Source of the DNA: Bacteroidota bacterium
GTDB lineage: Bacteria; Bacteroidota; Bacteroidia; Sphingobacteriales; Sphingobacteriaceae
Reading direction: 5' to 3'
Assembly (NCBI GenBank): GCA_018828585.1
Contig: JAHJVW010000079.1
Location: 1-52,384, forward strand
DNA: 52,384 nucleotides
A program made the translations under genes and the position numbers. Each line of letters opens with the position of its first letter. The first letter of the stretch is position 1. The notes beneath the pieces were generated by a model. That model was not told where the DNA came from, did not search any database, and saw only the letters and a program-made list of their open reading frames with translations. This document shows, in pieces, positions 1 to 8,410 of the stretch.

Positions 1-1664
1 AAAATCTGAGTCGTGGCAGCCAAAGCGATATTTACGCCATGTTCTTCGATCAAGATACTTGGGATAAATATCAATTGAGTAAAGAAGATTTTGATCTTCA
101 AAAAGAGTTGTCCAAAAAAGATAGCTCCAGCAAAGCTGATGATAAAAAAGAAGTCAAAAAATCCGCGGATAAAAAGGAGACTAAACCAGTCGAAGACTTG
201 GTGCTCAACCTTAAAAATTTAGATAACAGAACAGAAAGATTAACCATCAGTTCTACAGATATTGGCGGTGTTGCGCTATCTAAAGATGGAGAGAAATTAT
301 TCTACTTAGCTAAATACGAAAAAGGTTATGACCTTTGGGTAACCATGCCACGTACCCACGAAACTAAAGTTTTAGCCAAATTGGGTGTTGATAATGGAAG
401 CTTAAAAATGAGCGATGACGGAAAAAACCTTTTTGTTTTAGCTGGTGGGAACATCATGAAAGTTGGGGTAGATGATGGTAAAGTTTCTCCCATAAAAATC
501 GATGCCAACATGGAATTGGACGCATCAGCAGAGAGAGCTTACATATTTGATCATGCTTGGAAACAAGTGAAGAAAAAATTATTCGATCCAAAATTACAAG
601 GTGTAGATTGGGATACTTATCACACCACTTATGCTAAATTTCTTCCCTATATTAATAACAACTACGACTTTGAAGTCTTTATTAGCGAGTTCTTAGGGGA
701 GCTAAATGCTTCACATACTGGCGGGGGTTATAGGGTAAGTTCGACAAATGGTGATGCTACTGCGGCTTTGGGTTTATTATACGATGTGACTAAAGGAGGT
801 AGTGGTTTAGTGGTGAAAGATGTGATTGCTGGAGGTCCCTTTGATAAAGCCAAAACTGCAATGCAAGTAGGTATGGTGATAGATAAAATCAATGGGAATG
901 CCATTACCGCTGATGTGGATTGGGCCATGTTTTTAAATCATAAAGCAGGTGATTTTACCAGAATAGATTTTCATGATCCAAAAACTAACCAAACTTTTAG
1001 CGAGATTGTAAAACCTATTTCAAGCGGTATAGAAACTAATGTTTTGCTCTATAAACGCTGGACAGATACGATGGAACATTTAACAGATAGCCTATCTGGC
1101 GGGAAAGTAGGTTATGTACATGTGAGAGCTATGAACGATCCTAGTTTCCGTGTTACTTTTGATAAAGTATTGGGAAAAAACATCAATAAAGATGCTTTAA
1201 TTGTGGATACCCGTTTTAATGGTGGCGGCTGGTTACATGATGATTTAGTGACTTTTTTAGGTGGTAAAATATACTTCACACTACGCCCTCAAGGACATGT
1301 AACCACAGGTGGCGAGCCTTTAAACAAGTGGAGCAAACCTAGTTGTGTGATTATGAGTGAAGGAAATTATTCCGATGCTTTCATGTTCCCCTATGCCTAT
1401 AAAGAATTGGGTTTAGGTAAATTGATTGGAATGCCTGTAGCAGGTACAGGAACTGCCGTTTGGTGGGAAACACAAATTGATCCATCTATTTATTTCGGTA
1501 TCCCGATGATTGCTACTTATGGTGCTGGCGAAACCCACGCGACCGAGAATCACCAATTAGAACCTGACATTAAAGTAAATAACGATTACAACAAAGTATT
1601 AAAAGGCGAGGACCAACAATTGGAAGCAGCAGTTAAGGAAATGTTGAAAGAAGTAAAGAAATAG
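1..1664 (+). CDS. Tricorn-type S41 family protease, C-terminal part (5' end outside window)
   Basis: The reading frame is already open at base 3 and the protein is cut by the window edge, so the ATG at 39 is internal. What remains is the end of the beta-propeller region (TolB/PD40-like), the helical core domain, a PDZ domain (roughly residues 240-325 counted from base 39) and the S41 protease domain. Visible catalytic elements of the tricorn family are the histidine in LNASHTGG (codon 714-716), the nucleophilic serine in GNYSDAF (codon 1371-1373) and the glutamate in GETHATENHQLEP. Bacteroidota homologues are usually exported and about 1050-1100 residues long, with the signal peptide in the missing part. 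It likely trims peptides in the periplasm. The next gene starts two bases after the stop. Confidence 0.93.
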   Translation, partial: NLSRGSQSDIYAMFFDQDTWDKYQLSKEDFDLQKELSKKDSSSKADDKKEVKKSADKKETKPVEDLVLNLKNLDNRTERLTISSTDIGGVALSKDGEKLFYLAKYEKGYDLWVTMPRTHETKVLAKLGVDNGSLKMSDDGKNLFVLAGGNIMKVGVDDGKVSPIKIDANMELDASAERAYIFDHAWKQVKKKLFDPKLQGVDWDTYHTTYAKFLPYINNNYDFEVFISEFLGELNASHTGGGYRVSSTNGDATAALGLLYDVTKGGSGLVVKDVIAGGPFDKAKTAMQVGMVIDKINGNAITADVDWAMFLNHKAGDFTRIDFHDPKTNQTFSEIVKPISSGIETNVLLYKRWTDTMEHLTDSLSGGKVGYVHVRAMNDPSFRVTFDKVLGKNINKDALIVDTRFNGGGWLHDDLVTFLGGKIYFTLRPQGHVTTGGEPLNKWSKPSCVIMSEGNYSDAFMFPYAYKELGLGKLIGMPVAGTGTAVWWETQIDPSIYFGIPMIATYGAGETHATENHQLEPDIKVNNDYNKVLKGEDQQLEAAVKEMLKEVKK

Positions 1665-1665
1665 A

Positions 1666-2100
1666 TTGGACGAAACACAATTCTCAATTGAACAAATTCC
1701 GCCTGCGGCAACTTTAATGGTCAGGCAGGCGGAATTATATCCAAAACTTCTTTTAAAGAAGCTTCAACTAGAAGAAGATGAAGATGGAGTTCATTTCGGT
1801 TTATTTCATCAAGATAAACTGATTTCCGTTGTTTCTTGCTTTGATAAAGGCAGTGGCATCATTCAATTTCGAAAGTTTGCTACACTCAAAGAATTCCAAC
1901 ATCAAGGTTTTGGATCAGCCTTACTAAAATATATTTTCGCTTACGCTGAGGAACAAAAAGCACATAAAATTTGGTGTAATGCCCGAAGTACCGCTACCAA
2001 TTTTTATAGAAAATTCGGGATGGTAGAAACCGACCAGAAATTTTCTAAAGATGACATTGATTATATCATCCTTGAAAAAGAATTAAACAATTTCATTTAA
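1666..2100 (+). CDS. GNAT family N-acetyltransferase
   Basis: A 144-residue single-domain GNAT protein. The acetyl-CoA binding motif A is seen as QHQGFGSALL, followed by the typical NARSTATNFYRKFGM segment of strand 5 and helix 4. The substrate cannot be told. The frame needs a TTG start at 1666, two bases after the protease stop. An ATG at 1717 would drop 17 residues, but residues before it (FSIEQI) look like the usual first beta strand of this fold, so I prefer TTG. A perfect 12-bp inverted repeat (1695-1706 and 1725-1736) lies inside the N-terminal coding region. Co-transcription with the upstream protease is likely from the spacing. Confidence 0.87.
   Translation: MDETQFSIEQIPPAATLMVRQAELYPKLLLKKLQLEEDEDGVHFGLFHQDKLISVVSCFDKGSGIIQFRKFATLKEFQHQGFGSALLKYIFAYAEEQKAHKIWCNARSTATNFYRKFGMVETDQKFSKDDIDYIILEKELNNFI
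1695..1736. repeat. GC-rich palindrome inside the GNAT coding region
   Basis: The arms AATTCCGCCTGC (1695-1706) and GCAGGCGGAATT (1725-1736) are perfect reverse complements separated by 18 bases, in a region otherwise AT-rich. The base composition is unlike the neighbours and suggests a REP-like element, though it encodes residues of the GNAT N-terminus in frame. Only one copy is visible in the window. Confidence 0.6.
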
Positions 2101-2135
2101 TTTCCACAAAACCACACTAAGCTTATCAAGCTTAT

Positions 2136-2143
2136 TATATTTG
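2136..2143 (+). promoter_or_regulatory. Candidate -7 promoter element for the M42/S9 genes
   Basis: TATATTTG matches the Bacteroidota -7 consensus TAnnTTTG and lies 25 bases before the M42 start. No TTTG -33 element is seen at the right distance, so the assignment is moderate. It would allow transcription independent of the upstream protease. Confidence 0.45.
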
Positions 2144-2168
2144 TTCAAAATCAAATAATAAAAATCAC

Positions 2169-3287
2169 ATGGCTAAGAAGAAAGAGCAATCAGAAAAGAA
2201 ACACGAAGCAGTAGTCACTAAAAAATCGTTAACATTTTTCGAAAAATATATCAACAACCCCTCACCTACTGGTTTCGAGTGGGAAGGTCAAAAACTATGG
2301 TTAGATTATATCAAACCTTATGTAGATGAACATTATACTGATAATTACGGAACTGCAGTTGCAGTCATCAATCCGAAAGCAACTTATAAAGTGGTGATTG
2401 AGGCTCATGCCGATGAAATATCTTGGTTTGTAAATTACATTACCAGCGATGGTTTAATCTATGTGATTCGTAACGGAGGTTCAGATCATCAAATTGCTCC
2501 TTCAAAAAGAGTAAACATCCATACCGATGGTGGTGTCGTTAAAGCTGTTTTCGGTTGGCCAGCTATTCACACCCGTCATGGAGGCGAAAAAGAAGAAGCA
2601 CCTCAACTTAAGAACATTTTTTTAGATTGCGGCTGTACTTCTAAGGAAGAAGTAGAAAAATTAGGTATCCATGTTGGCTGCGTAATTACCTATGAAGATG
2701 AATTCATGGTATTAAACGATCGTTATTATGTGGGTAGGGCTTTAGATAACAGAGCTGGTGGTTTTATGATTGCCGAAGTTGCTCGTCTTTTACATGAAAA
2801 TAAAAATAAATTAGACTTTGGTTTATATATCGTAAACTCTGTTCAGGAAGAGATTGGTTTACGTGGAGCAGAAATGATTGCTCATAAAATTAAACCAAAC
2901 GTAGCAATCATTACCGATGTCACTCACGATACCACCACGCCCATGATTAGTAAAATCACTCAAGGTGATTTAGCTTGTGGAAAAGGTCCGGTTGTTTCTT
3001 ATGCACCAGCCGTACAGGTGAATTTGAACAAGCTATTGGTAGAAACAGCTCAGAAAAACAATATCCCTTTTCAACGTCAGGCCTCATCACGTTCTACCGG
3101 AACAGATACTGACGCTTTTGCTTACAGTAACGAAGGCGTAGTTTCGGCATTGATTTCTTTGCCGTTGAGATACATGCATACTACGGTAGAGATGATTCAT
3201 AAAGAAGATGTGGACAATGTGATCAACCTCATCTATCACTCTTTATTAGCCATCAAAAAAGATCAGGATTTTAAATATATTAAATAA
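2169..3287 (+). CDS. M42 family aminopeptidase (PepA/TET-like)
   Basis: A 372-residue dimetal aminopeptidase of the M42 family, without a signal peptide, so probably cytoplasmic. The metal and catalytic residues are all present: H80 and D82 in IEAHADE, D193 in ALDNRAGG, the catalytic pair E227-E228 in VQEEIGLRGAE, D250 in TDVTHD and H337 in YMHTTVEM. The first 18 residues are a lysine/glutamate-rich extension not needed for the fold. Members of the family form dodecameric TET particles or smaller complexes that cut single residues from peptide N-termini. The S9 peptidase start codon follows the stop directly with no spacing, which points to one operon. Confidence 0.93.
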   Translation: MAKKKEQSEKKHEAVVTKKSLTFFEKYINNPSPTGFEWEGQKLWLDYIKPYVDEHYTDNYGTAVAVINPKATYKVVIEAHADEISWFVNYITSDGLIYVIRNGGSDHQIAPSKRVNIHTDGGVVKAVFGWPAIHTRHGGEKEEAPQLKNIFLDCGCTSKEEVEKLGIHVGCVITYEDEFMVLNDRYYVGRALDNRAGGFMIAEVARLLHENKNKLDFGLYIVNSVQEEIGLRGAEMIAHKIKPNVAIITDVTHDTTTPMISKITQGDLACGKGPVVSYAPAVQVNLNKLLVETAQKNNIPFQRQASSRSTGTDTDAFAYSNEGVVSALISLPLRYMHTTVEMIHKEDVDNVINLIYHSLLAIKKDQDFKYIK

Positions 3288-5759
3288 ATGAGCTTCTATT
3301 CATTTTTTAAAAAATGTAAAGTAATTGCATTTATTTTAACAGTCTTTTCATATTCTTTAGTCGAGGCTCAAGAGATTTCTGGTTATCAAAAACCTCCTGA
3401 AGCCATTACTCAAATGATTGAAAACACCATCAATCGTTCGGTGATTTTTAGTAGCCATGCCCAGTACATGGCTATTTTAGAAGAACCCGGTTACCCATCC
3501 ATTGAAGAGGTCTCAAAACCCTATATTAAATTAGCGGGTTTACGTGTAAATGGTTTAAATTTTTCAAACAGTCGCACTTCATACTTTGCTACTTTAAGCT
3601 TAAAAAACTTAAGAAAAAATGAAGAATTCAATTTAGCGGGTATTCCAAAAGACGCCAAAATTCATGATGTTATTTTCTCTTTGGATGAAAGATACATCTC
3701 GTTTACCATTACCACTCAAAATGAAATCCAACTTTGGTTGGGAGATTTAGAACAAAAATTAGCCAAACGATTGTCTGACATTGCTTTAAATGATACTTAT
3801 GGAAGGTTATACCAATGGTCTCCAGATAGTAAATCACTTTTGGTAAAATGTGTCGCTCCACAAAAAGAAATTCCTAAAAGATCTCCCATTCCTGAAGGTC
3901 CAAACACACAAGAAAATATTGGAAAATCGGCTCCAAATCGCACTTATCAAGATTTATTAAAAACGCCAACTGACGAAACTTTTTTTGATTATTACCTTAC
4001 CACTCAATTAAAAATGGTTTTCATCAACGGTGACACTGCTGATTTTAACCGCCCAGAGATTTATCGTGATTTTGATTTTTCTCCGGACGGAAGCATGGTG
4101 ATGACAAAAACTATTCATCGCCCTTATTCTTATATCGTTCCTATCGGCAGTTTTCCTTATACCGTTTCGATTTTAGATAAATATGGTAAGTTGAATGAAA
4201 AGGTTGCCGAAAGTCAACTCGCTGATCATCTTCCGCAAGGTTTTGATGCCGTGTTGGAAGGATCAAGAGAATTTGGATGGAGAGCTGATGAACCGCAGAC
4301 TTTTTATTGGGTTGAAGCTCAAGACAATGGAGATCCTTCAAATAGAATTGCCATCAGAGACGTTATTTACACTAGAAAAGTTGGTGAAACCATTAATGAG
4401 AAAAAGAAATTAGCGGATTGCTACCTCCGTTTTGAGCATATAGATTGGGGAAACGACCAAATTGCAATGGTTACCGAAAGATGGTGGAAAACTAGAGGTG
4501 AAAGAAGAGTTTTCATCAAACCTAATAATCCTAAATACCGTGTAAATATTTGGGACCGATATTATGAAGACACTTATTCTGATCCAGGAGAATTTGTTAC
4601 CGTTAAAAACGATTATAATAAAGATATCTTATTATTAGATTATAGTGCTATCCGTAGAATAACAGATCCTAATAACATTTGGATTTTTTCTATCTCTCAG
4701 GGAGCATCTCCAAAGGGAGATCGCCCGTTTTTATTGAAGTTTAATGTGAAAACAAAATTAACCGACACACTTTTCCATTCTAGAGCTCCTTTTTACGAAC
4801 GCCCAATTTATTTTGATAATAAACAAGATTTAATTATCACTAGAGAATCGGTCATTGAACCAACCAATTATTTTGTTTACAATGAGAATCTCAAAAGGCA
4901 AGAGCAGTTAACTTTTTTTAAAAATCCTTATCCACAATTATTTGGTATTTCGAAACAGCAAATTCAATATCAAAGAAAAGATCATTTAAATTTAACTGCA
5001 AACTTATATTTACCAAAAGATTATAATCCCACAAAAGGAACGTTACCTGTTTTAATGTGGGCTTATCCTAAAGAATTTAAAACTATTAGTGCTGCTGGTG
5101 CAGTTAAAGGATCTCCATATCAATTCGTAAATGTTTCTTGGGCTTCTCCCATTTTTTGGGTGACACAAGGCTATGCGGTATTAGATAACGTAGATATGCC
5201 AATTGTTGGTGAAAGTAACGATCAACCAAATGATACTTTCGTTAAACAATTGACACAAAATGCTGAAGCGGCAATTAATAAAATCACTAAAATGGGCATC
5301 GCCGATCCTAAAAAAATCGCTATAGGTGGACACTCTTATGGTGCTTTTATGACCGCCAATCTTTTAGCTCAAACTAAGCTTTTTGCAGCTGGAATTGCCA
5401 GAAGCGGCGCATATAATAGAACATTAACTCCCTTTGGTTTTCAGGCAGAAGAAAGAACCTATTGGGACAATCCAAAATTGTATTTTGATATGTCTCCATT
5501 TTCTTATGCAAACAAAATTACAACTCCGCTACTTTTAATACATGGTGAGGCTGATGATAACTCTGGAACCTTTCCTATTCAGAGCGAAAGATTCTATAGT
5601 GCCCTTAAAGGTTTTGGAGCTACCACACGTTTAGTATATTTGCCAGCAGAAGCGCACAGCTATCGAGCTAAAGAGTCCATTTTACACATGTTATGGGAAA
5701 TGAATAATTGGCTAGATAAATATGTAAAAAACAAGGATGATAAACCCATCCAGAATTAA
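3288..5759 (+). CDS. S9 family peptidase (prolyl oligopeptidase superfamily), exported
   Basis: An 823-residue protein with an N-terminal signal peptide (about residues 1-27, ending ...SLVEAQ), a long seven-bladed propeller-like region (about 50-560) and a C-terminal alpha/beta hydrolase domain. The catalytic triad reads S683 in GGHSYGAF, D756 in HGEADDNSG and H790 in AEAHSYR. The arrangement and length resemble the glutamyl endopeptidase-like S9 group rather than DPP4 itself. Substrate preference is not readable. The ATG abuts the M42 stop codon (TAAATG), so translation is probably coupled, even though one product is predicted cytoplasmic and the other exported. Confidence 0.93.
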   Translation: MSFYSFFKKCKVIAFILTVFSYSLVEAQEISGYQKPPEAITQMIENTINRSVIFSSHAQYMAILEEPGYPSIEEVSKPYIKLAGLRVNGLNFSNSRTSYFATLSLKNLRKNEEFNLAGIPKDAKIHDVIFSLDERYISFTITTQNEIQLWLGDLEQKLAKRLSDIALNDTYGRLYQWSPDSKSLLVKCVAPQKEIPKRSPIPEGPNTQENIGKSAPNRTYQDLLKTPTDETFFDYYLTTQLKMVFINGDTADFNRPEIYRDFDFSPDGSMVMTKTIHRPYSYIVPIGSFPYTVSILDKYGKLNEKVAESQLADHLPQGFDAVLEGSREFGWRADEPQTFYWVEAQDNGDPSNRIAIRDVIYTRKVGETINEKKKLADCYLRFEHIDWGNDQIAMVTERWWKTRGERRVFIKPNNPKYRVNIWDRYYEDTYSDPGEFVTVKNDYNKDILLLDYSAIRRITDPNNIWIFSISQGASPKGDRPFLLKFNVKTKLTDTLFHSRAPFYERPIYFDNKQDLIITRESVIEPTNYFVYNENLKRQEQLTFFKNPYPQLFGISKQQIQYQRKDHLNLTANLYLPKDYNPTKGTLPVLMWAYPKEFKTISAAGAVKGSPYQFVNVSWASPIFWVTQGYAVLDNVDMPIVGESNDQPNDTFVKQLTQNAEAAINKITKMGIADPKKIAIGGHSYGAFMTANLLAQTKLFAAGIARSGAYNRTLTPFGFQAEERTYWDNPKLYFDMSPFSYANKITTPLLLIHGEADDNSGTFPIQSERFYSALKGFGATTRLVYLPAEAHSYRAKESILHMLWEMNNWLDKYVKNKDDKPIQN

Positions 5760-5777
5760 TCATAAAATACAGAGAAA

Positions 5778-6677
5778 ATGAAACCTACTTTATTGATCCT
5801 GGCAGCAGGAATGGCTAGCCGTTATGGTAGCATGAAACAGATTGATGGATTTGGACCAAATGGAGAAACGATAATTGATTATTCTATTTACGATGCCATC
5901 AAAGCTGGTTTTGGGAAAATAACTTTCATCATCCGTGAAGAGTTTTTAGATAGCTTTAAAGGGATTTTTGAACCTAAACTAGCCGGAAAAATTGAAACTG
6001 ATTATGTTTTTCAAACTTTTGATCTAAAGAAATATGGTATAGATAAAGACATAGAAAGAGCGAAACCTTGGGGAACAGGTCATGCGATTTTAGAAGCCCG
6101 AAATCAAATCCACGAACCATTTTGTGTCATCAATGCCGATGATTATTATGGTTTCGAAGCTTTCAAAAATATGGTTGATTTCTTGACTACCGAAGCAAAT
6201 TCAAGCACTTACAGCATTGTTGGCTACAAAATAGGCAATACCTTATCAGAAAATGGATCAGTTTCTCGTGGCGTTTGTCAAACGGATGCAGATGGAAACA
6301 TGACCGAAATAAACGAAAGGACTAAAGTTTATAGAAAAGATGATGAGATCGTTTATGAAAATGAAGACGGCTCGACCCATCCTTTAGCCTCTAGCACTCC
6401 TGTTTCTATGAATTTCTGGGGGTTTACTCCTGATGTATTTGCTGTCATCAAAAAATTATTTATTGATTTTGTTCATAAGAATGAGCGTAATCCAAAATCA
6501 GAATTTTTTATCCCACTAATTGCTGATTATTTGATTAAAAATAAAGAGGCAAACTTTAAAGTAATCCCAACAGATGCAAAATGGTTTGGTGTTACTTATA
6601 AAGAAGATAAAGAAATAGTTCAAGAAAACATTAATAAACTAGTTTCAGATGGAGTTTATCCATCAAAACTTTGGTAG
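5778..6677 (+). CDS. NDP-sugar nucleotidyltransferase family protein
   Basis: A 299-residue GT-A fold nucleotidyltransferase. The N-terminal signature is LAAGMASRYGSMKQ followed by DGFGPNGE, and the metal-binding aspartates sit in INADDYYG near residue 125. It should transfer a nucleotide from NTP to a sugar 1-phosphate, but the sugar and nucleotide cannot be deduced. No hexapeptide acyltransferase domain follows, so it is not a GlmU. It starts 18 bases after the S9 peptidase and is the last gene before a strong hairpin terminator. Confidence 0.85.
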   Translation: MKPTLLILAAGMASRYGSMKQIDGFGPNGETIIDYSIYDAIKAGFGKITFIIREEFLDSFKGIFEPKLAGKIETDYVFQTFDLKKYGIDKDIERAKPWGTGHAILEARNQIHEPFCVINADDYYGFEAFKNMVDFLTTEANSSTYSIVGYKIGNTLSENGSVSRGVCQTDADGNMTEINERTKVYRKDDEIVYENEDGSTHPLASSTPVSMNFWGFTPDVFAVIKKLFIDFVHKNERNPKSEFFIPLIADYLIKNKEANFKVIPTDAKWFGVTYKEDKEIVQENINKLVSDGVYPSKLW

Positions 6678-6700
6678 GTTGTATTCTTTTCCATACAATA

Positions 6701-6736
6701 AAAAAGGTATGACTGCTATCAGTCATACCTTTTTTT
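6701..6736 (+). terminator. Rho-independent terminator
   Basis: A 15-bp stem (6701-6715 pairs with 6720-6734) with a CTAT loop is followed by a T run. It ends the peptidase/nucleotidyltransferase transcript. The A run on the left arm makes it potentially bidirectional. Confidence 0.85.
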
Positions 6737-6840
6737 ATGACTCTAATCCCTGATAATCAGCATTTATATCTATAAATTTTGATAATATTCATTTTCGGCA
6801 GAGTTTTTAGCCTATATGGTCGAAATTAAATAAATACAAC

Positions 6841-8205
6841 ATGAAAACAAATTTTCAAAAATCTATAATGCTTTTAGGAGCAATAGCTATGTCTAATTTT
6901 GCATTGGCTCAGGATTCAACCCCCATGATGAGTGAATCTCCAGCTCCATTTACAAAAGGTGCATATCGCACATGGTCATTTGGTTTAAATGGTGGTGTAA
7001 TGTCTCCAGTTGTTGCAACGGGCGGCAGAAACGATTTTACCAATTGGAAAGCTAGTTTAGGCTACGGTGGTTACATTAAAAAGCAAATTTGGCATAATTT
7101 CGGAATTCAAGGAGATTTTTTCAGAGGAACTTTAAAAGCTAACAATGATAAGGCTCTAGGTAATGGAACTAAATATAATAGCCCTTATAGTTCTTATCAA
7201 ACAGATGTTAAATGGGTGGGTACCCTAAGCGCTGTTTACAACATTGGTAATTTCAGCATCCTTGATAGACAGAGCTATGTTTCGCCATATGTTTCTGCTG
7301 GTGCAGGTTTAATGGGATATCAACCTACAGATATTACAACTGGAGGACAAAGTGTAATGTTGAAAAGTGGAGGCAATATTCATGAATTAGTCGTTCCCGT
7401 TGGAGTTGGTGCTAAGTTTATGATTGCAAAAGGGATAAACTTAGATTTAGGTTACAAAATGAACTTCGTAGATGGAGATAATTTAGACGGCTACCACAGA
7501 GAACCACAAAATGATAAATTCTCTTACGGTTATGCAGGTTTAGAATTTGCTTTGGGTAACAAAACAAAACCTCAGTTAGCTTTTGCAAATCCAGCTGCGG
7601 CATTAGAAAAAGATTACGTTGCTAAATACGATGATTTGAAAGCTCAGATGGCTAATATGCCAAAAGGCAATGAAGACGAAGTAAATGCGCTAAAAGACAA
7701 GGTTAATAAATTAATGACCGATACTGATGGCGATGGCGTTTCTGATTATTATGACAAATGTCCAAATACTCCGAAAGGAACAGCAGTTGATGGTGCAGGA
7801 TGTCCACTTCCTAAAGTTGAGCCTGCAAAACCAGTAACTTATATCATAACAGATGAAGATAAAAAAGTGGTATCAGAAGCGATTAAAAATCTGGAATTTG
7901 ATTTCAATAAATCAACTATAAGATCTAAATCATACGCAACTTTAAATCGTGTTGCAGAACTTTTGATATCAAAAAATCTAAGCTTAAAATTAGCTGGTCA
8001 TACAGATAGTAAAGGTAGTGAAGCATACAATATGAAACTTTCTAAAGAAAGAGCAGAATCTGTTAAAACATATCTAGTAAGTAAGATGGTTAACCCTTCA
8101 AGAATTGAAGCAACAGGTTATGGTGAAACCCAACCTATTGATACCAATGCGACAGAAGCTGGTCGTCAAAATAATAGAAGAGTTGAATTCACATTATTCA
8201 ACTAA
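6841..8205 (+). CDS. OmpA family outer membrane protein
   Basis: A 454-residue protein with a signal peptide (cleavage after ...NFALAQ, about residue 24), an N-terminal beta-barrel region (about 35-240), a thrombospondin type 3-like calcium-binding linker (TDTDGDGVSDYYDKCP near 290-310) and a C-terminal OmpA peptidoglycan-binding domain (about 345-454). The peptidoglycan-binding motif is LAGHTDSKGSEAYN with the terminal R-QNNRRVEF. It likely anchors the outer membrane to the cell wall and may act as a porin. It stands alone between two terminators, so it is monocistronic. Confidence 0.94.
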   Translation: MKTNFQKSIMLLGAIAMSNFALAQDSTPMMSESPAPFTKGAYRTWSFGLNGGVMSPVVATGGRNDFTNWKASLGYGGYIKKQIWHNFGIQGDFFRGTLKANNDKALGNGTKYNSPYSSYQTDVKWVGTLSAVYNIGNFSILDRQSYVSPYVSAGAGLMGYQPTDITTGGQSVMLKSGGNIHELVVPVGVGAKFMIAKGINLDLGYKMNFVDGDNLDGYHREPQNDKFSYGYAGLEFALGNKTKPQLAFANPAAALEKDYVAKYDDLKAQMANMPKGNEDEVNALKDKVNKLMTDTDGDGVSDYYDKCPNTPKGTAVDGAGCPLPKVEPAKPVTYIITDEDKKVVSEAIKNLEFDFNKSTIRSKSYATLNRVAELLISKNLSLKLAGHTDSKGSEAYNMKLSKERAESVKTYLVSKMVNPSRIEATGYGETQPIDTNATEAGRQNNRRVEFTLFN

Positions 8206-8223
8206 TCTTTGATTAACATTTCT

Positions 8224-8255
8224 AAAAGCCGATACGGAAAGTATCGGCTTTTTTT
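8224..8255 (+). terminator. Rho-independent terminator of the OmpA-family gene
   Basis: The 12-bp stem AAAAGCCGATAC (8224-8235) pairs with 8241-8252 around a GGAAA loop, followed by a T run. It lies 19 bases after the stop codon. Confidence 0.88.
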
Positions 8256-8289
8256 GTGTCTAATTCAATGGGCTTTTTCATTAACAAGG

Positions 8290-8320
8290 TTGTTCAATCC
8301 TTTTAATTATCTTATCTTCG
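8290..8320 (+). promoter_or_regulatory. Candidate promoter of the SulP gene
   Basis: TTG at 8290-8292, then a 20-base spacer, then TATCTTCG at 8313-8320. This is one mismatch from the Bacteroidota -7 consensus TAnnTTTG, with the expected -33 spacing. It lies about 90 bases before the start codon. Confidence 0.4.
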
Positions 8321-8410
8321 CGACTTCATCAAAAAAAAGCATCCTTTGCAGGATACTCATTTTCAAATACTTAATGATGAATTTCATCACTATTAACAGC
8401 AGAGATATAC

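Noticed and set aside
2122-2136. AAGCTT-ATC-AAGCTT repeat before the M42 gene as an operator
   Set aside because: Two short self-complementary hexamers; it could be chance in AT-rich DNA and no regulator can be linked to it.
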